Assembly: GCF_003387075.1 (NCBI RefSeq)
Contig: NZ_QUMQ01000001.1
Span: 7,378,001 to 7,442,000, forward strand
Length of the DNA: 64,000 bases
Direction: 5' to 3'
Origin: Asanoa ferruginea
GTDB lineage: Bacteria > Actinomycetota > Actinomycetes > Mycobacteriales > Micromonosporaceae
This document shows, piece by piece, positions 61,241 through 64,000 of this stretch. The notes beneath the pieces were generated by a model. The model did not search any database. It was not told where the DNA came from and was given only the letters and a program-made list of their open reading frames with translations. The position numbers and the translations under genes are program-made. The first letter of the stretch is position 1, and every line of letters starts with the position of its first letter.

Positions 61241-63073
61241 TCAACTCGCCTGAACGGCCGCGATGCGGTCCGGCAGATAGACGTTGAGCGGGTCGACAGC
61301 GGCGGCCCGCTGGAGCAGCTGCAAAGCGGTGGTTGGGCCGGCGTGGTCGGCGAGGCCGACATAGGAGTCGATCGCAGCGCGACGGAGGCGTTCGCGGTGT
61401 GGTTGTATCCATGGCCAGCGGTGGCCTTCGGCGAGCTCGCCCTGGTAGAGGCTGGTGACGGCTGTCCACGCGGTGATCCGGCCTTGCTCGGTTGTCGCCC
61501 GTGCGGCGCGGTCGATGGCGTCCATGAGGTGCCAGACGTCGACGTCGGTCGCGGGATGGAGGCGATAGTGGTCGCCATCGCGTTCGACGACAGGCTGGGT
61601 CCCGCCGATGGCGGTGTTGCGACGCAGCTCGCTGACGGTCGTGTAGAGCCGGTCTCTGGTGGCATGGGTGCGCTCCCCGGGCCAGATGACGGCGGCGAGC
61701 TGAGCGGTGGTGGCGCCATGCGGGTGCTGGGCGAGGTAGACCAGCAGCGGCCAGGCGGCCGCGCGGCGAACGGTGATCCTGTCACTTTCGTGGAGCAGCT
61801 CGGGCTTGCCCAGGATTCGCAGCCGGAGCTGTGCGTCGCTGCTCCCGGGTCGAGGTGGTGGCGTGTAGCGGATCGTCGGCGCGGTACGCGCGTGTTCCGG
61901 TGCGGTGCCACGAGCTACGGCAGCTAGCCGGAGCAGATCTGCGGTGGCCTGCGGCTTCAGCGTGCACAGCCTTCCGATGAGCCCGTTGTCCACCTGGTCC
62001 GGGTACACGTGTCCGTCGGTGTCGACGTGCCACGTCCGGTCTCTGTCCCATTGGCCGAGCAGGACCGCGACAGCGCCGGTGGCGGTCAGCAGGTCGCGCA
62101 GGCGCCGCCGCGACTCGGGGTCGCTCGGTGCCAGCGCGACCAGCGTTAGCCCGCCGGCGTAGCCGTTCATAGCAGCTAGCTCGTCTACGCCCGCAAGGGT
62201 CGGAAACTGATCGAGCGTGCGGATCGTCGACGCGTCGACGGCGGGTATCAGCAGCGCCTCGAGGGTCTCGCGGGTGGACACGACCGTGTCGCTGCCGTCG
62301 GGGTCCAGGAACAGCGAGACGATCACGCCGCGGACGGCGTCGGCTGCGCCGGGCCCGGTCATTCCGGTGGCACCGGCTGGGAGTTCGCGAGGGGTGAACA
62401 GCGTGCCGGAGCGGACATCGGAGGAAGGGTCTGTGGTCGCGTCCGCCGCGGCGGAGACGGCGGATACGGTCGGGGGTAGAGGTTCAAGGCCGAGGTGGCG
62501 GGTGCGGCCGTCGGGGTCGGGCTGGTAGTCGCGGCGGCGTTGCTGCCAGACGACGGACGCAGCGGCGGTGATCGCGTTGGCGAGCGGATCAGGGAGCCAG
62601 CTGCCGTCGGGCAACGTCAGCCCGAGCGGAGTCTCGCGCGAGGACGGTTCGCCGAGCTCGCCCAGCGGCGACGGGTCGTCGGCCGTAGTCGCATCTGCGG
62701 AGTCGACGGTCGCGCGGTGCGATTCCGGCGGTGAGCTGGCCGGGTTGGCCGCCCGGGTGAGCGCATAGGCGCCGAGAAGCGCACTCACCGTGACCTGGAA
62801 GGGGGTGGGTAGACGACATCGCCGCGCAGGCCCCGGCCGGGTCATGGACGTTACAACCTCGACGGTTAGGGCCGCCGCCAGGATCGCCCAGAGCACCGCC
62901 GCGGCGGCACATGCCACGACGAACACGGTTGTGGCGGTGATCCTCGGGTCGACCAGGTCGGCGAGCGTGACACGGACCTGGGGCCACCACCTGGATGCTG
63001 TCCACGCCAGCGACGCTCCGGGAAAGAGAACGACGACCAGCAGAACCGCGAGGTGTCGGATCCTTCCGCTCAC
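61241..63073 (-). CDS. Membrane protein with C-terminal SARP/BTAD domain (610 aa)
   Basis: GTG 63073 follows GGAGG by 7 nt. Helices at the N-terminus (HLAVLLVVVLFPGASLAW, TTVFVVACAAAAVLWAILAA, PFQVTVSALLGAYALTRA) anchor it; a Ser/Thr/Asp-rich linker and a domain with DGSDTVVSTRETLEALLIPA and LTLVALAPSDPESRRRLRDL follow. The C-terminal SARP winged helix is LRLRILGKPELLHESDRITV, VRRAAAWPLLVYLAQHPHGA, YTTVSELRRNTA, with BTAD helices to the end. It is the third member of this membrane-SARP group here and sits 51 bp after a polytopic membrane protein gene. Confidence 0.8.
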   Translation of the reverse strand: MSGRIRHLAVLLVVVLFPGASLAWTASRWWPQVRVTLADLVDPRITATTVFVVACAAAAVLWAILAAALTVEVVTSMTRPGPARRCRLPTPFQVTVSALLGAYALTRAANPASSPPESHRATVDSADATTADDPSPLGELGEPSSRETPLGLTLPDGSWLPDPLANAITAAASVVWQQRRRDYQPDPDGRTRHLGLEPLPPTVSAVSAAADATTDPSSDVRSGTLFTPRELPAGATGMTGPGAADAVRGVIVSLFLDPDGSDTVVSTRETLEALLIPAVDASTIRTLDQFPTLAGVDELAAMNGYAGGLTLVALAPSDPESRRRLRDLLTATGAVAVLLGQWDRDRTWHVDTDGHVYPDQVDNGLIGRLCTLKPQATADLLRLAAVARGTAPEHARTAPTIRYTPPPRPGSSDAQLRLRILGKPELLHESDRITVRRAAAWPLLVYLAQHPHGATTAQLAAVIWPGERTHATRDRLYTTVSELRRNTAIGGTQPVVERDGDHYRLHPATDVDVWHLMDAIDRAARATTEQGRITAWTAVTSLYQGELAEGHRWPWIQPHRERLRRAAIDSYVGLADHAGPTTALQLLQRAAAVDPLNVYLPDRIAAVQAS

Positions 63074-63124
63074 GGCTGATCCTCCAGCGACGGATCGGTG
63101 GAGGAGCGTTCCGGCGCAGTTCGG

Positions 63125-64000
63125 TTAGCCGACATGACCGGCGGGAACGCCCTGCTCGCGGATGAGAGTCCAGATGCGCACTGCGAGCCAGGCGGCTACG
63201 GCGAGGGCGAACATCACTGCGAACAGACCTGCGCTGCGCCAGCCCGCGATCAGCAGGCAGAACACGGTGACCGGCACACCGAGAAGGAGCCGGAAAAGCG
63301 GTCGGGACACGACCGCCAGCGTCAGCCCGATCCCGATCGTCACGCCAGCGAGTCGTGTTCCGAGATCGAGGAAGACGATGATGTTTGGCCAGTGGACCGC
63401 GTTGAGGCAGAAGCTGAGCAGGGCCATGCCGGCCGCGACCAGACCCAACGACCAGGCCGGAAAACTCAGCCAACGCAGCCACCCGCTTACCGGTGCCTGG
63501 TAGCGGCGCACGATCAACGCGGCGACGCCCAGGACGGCGAAGACCGGCAGCATTGGCAATAGTGTCCAGCGGAGAAATGGGCCGTACCCGACGGCCAAGA
63601 GAAAGCTGCCCAGAATGGAGTAGGCGCCCGCCGCGGTGACCGCGCCCAGGCTCGCGCCCGCCATTCCAGCGACGACCCGTACCCCGGTCAGCGGGACCTG
63701 CCGCTCGTCGGCCAAGTACGCGGCGAGGCTGACCCCGAAGGTCAGACAAGCGATCAGCGCGCACACCGCCGACAGCGCAAGCTCGCCCCAGGTAGCGATG
63801 ATGTAGTAGTGCGTACCCGGATAACGCGGAGTGCCGTTGCGCGGCTCGACTGTCTGGATGAAATGCGCGAACAGCAACAACGACGCCAGCCCCGCAACAA
63901 GCAACACCGGCACATGTCGCAGCAGCGTCCTTGCCACCTCCCACGCAGCAAACTCGGCGACCTCGCTGCTGGTCGGTGTCGCGCCGGCAGCACCCCATAA
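63125..64000 (-). CDS. Polytopic membrane protein (5' end outside the window)
   Basis: The frame is open to the window edge; a GTG at 63937 exists but the upstream residues (TPTSSEVAEFAAWEVARTLL) read as real protein, so the gene probably starts beyond 64000. About seven hydrophobic helices are visible (VPVLLVAGLASLLLFAHFI, LSAVCALIACLTFGVSLAAY, GAYSILGSFLLAVGYGPFL, VFAVLGVAALIV, SLGLVAAGMALLSFCLNAV, IGIGLTLAVVSRPLF, AGLFAVMFALAVAAWLAV). No transporter signature recognised. Likely in an operon with the membrane-SARP gene downstream. Confidence 0.65.
   Translation of the reverse strand, partial: LWGAAGATPTSSEVAEFAAWEVARTLLRHVPVLLVAGLASLLLFAHFIQTVEPRNGTPRYPGTHYYIIATWGELALSAVCALIACLTFGVSLAAYLADERQVPLTGVRVVAGMAGASLGAVTAAGAYSILGSFLLAVGYGPFLRWTLLPMLPVFAVLGVAALIVRRYQAPVSGWLRWLSFPAWSLGLVAAGMALLSFCLNAVHWPNIIVFLDLGTRLAGVTIGIGLTLAVVSRPLFRLLLGVPVTVFCLLIAGWRSAGLFAVMFALAVAAWLAVRIWTLIREQGVPAGHVG

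Noticed and set aside
62589-63998. 469-codon minus-strand frame
   Set aside because: Shadow of the membrane-SARP gene and the polytopic membrane protein gene, whose frames show proper helices.

Overview
The window is high-GC DNA with strong G/C bias at third codon positions, Shine-Dalgarno-led genes and many GTG starts and 4-bp (ATGA/GTGA) overlaps. Together with LuxR-type large ATP-binding regulators, SARP/BTAD-type regulators, XRE/DUF397-like pairs and ECF sigma factors, this points to a filamentous actinomycete, most plausibly Micromonosporaceae-like. The taxonomic call is inference. Gene content suggests an accessory region: a large plasmid, an integrative conjugative element or a chromosomal island.

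Layout. 1-6770 (+) is a compact element-like block: the end of a GGDEF protein, an ArdC-like ssDNA-binding/zincin protein, a DprA-like protein, a Cys-rich protein, a zinc-ribbon/amidoligase split by a +1 frameshift, a class II glutamine amidotransferase and a cell-wall hydrolase (transglycosylase-like plus M23). 6771-19800 is a mosaic of small genes, an ECF sigma/CU044_5270-type pair, a helix-turn-helix membrane protein, a secreted I36-type protein and many broken genes (tyrosine recombinase, histidine kinase, alpha/beta hydrolase, GNAT, IS6 transposase). 19981-23070 holds a possible type VII secretion substrate, a lipoprotein and a decayed SUKH-4-like immunity gene.

23384-30624 holds a 984-residue LuxR-type ATPase regulator followed by two secreted-protein genes whose upstream regions are visibly duplicated and share TCTAAGGC repeats. 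A truncated paralogue of the regulator lies between them. The second target is a large metzincin-like lipoprotein. 31094-40690 carries an amber-interrupted gene, a STAND-type ATPase with an N-terminal HTH, a TOPRIM-like protein and a membrane NACHT protein in convergent orientation, which resembles a defence neighbourhood. 41000-42590 is degraded and contains a 43-nt tRNA-Lys fragment.

42592-47898 (-) is an operon of membrane proteins carrying SARP-type winged helices (one with LysM) plus two small Cys-containing proteins. A third protein of this type sits at 61241-63073 beside a polytopic membrane protein. 48272-52287 has a frameshifted prolyl-oligopeptidase, an XRE/TPR regulator and a DUF397-like protein. 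53199-58973 (+) is the most coherent unfamiliar unit: a small GntR regulator, a glycosyltransferase-like protein, a thymidylate-synthase homologue, an NDP-kinase homologue, a radical SAM enzyme, a DEDDh exonuclease and an FkbM methyltransferase. The middle genes overlap by 4 bp. I propose it makes a modified pyrimidine nucleotide, either for a small molecule or for DNA hypermodification. An ATP-dependent DNA ligase follows at 60070-61080.

All family calls are from reading motifs; no searches were run.
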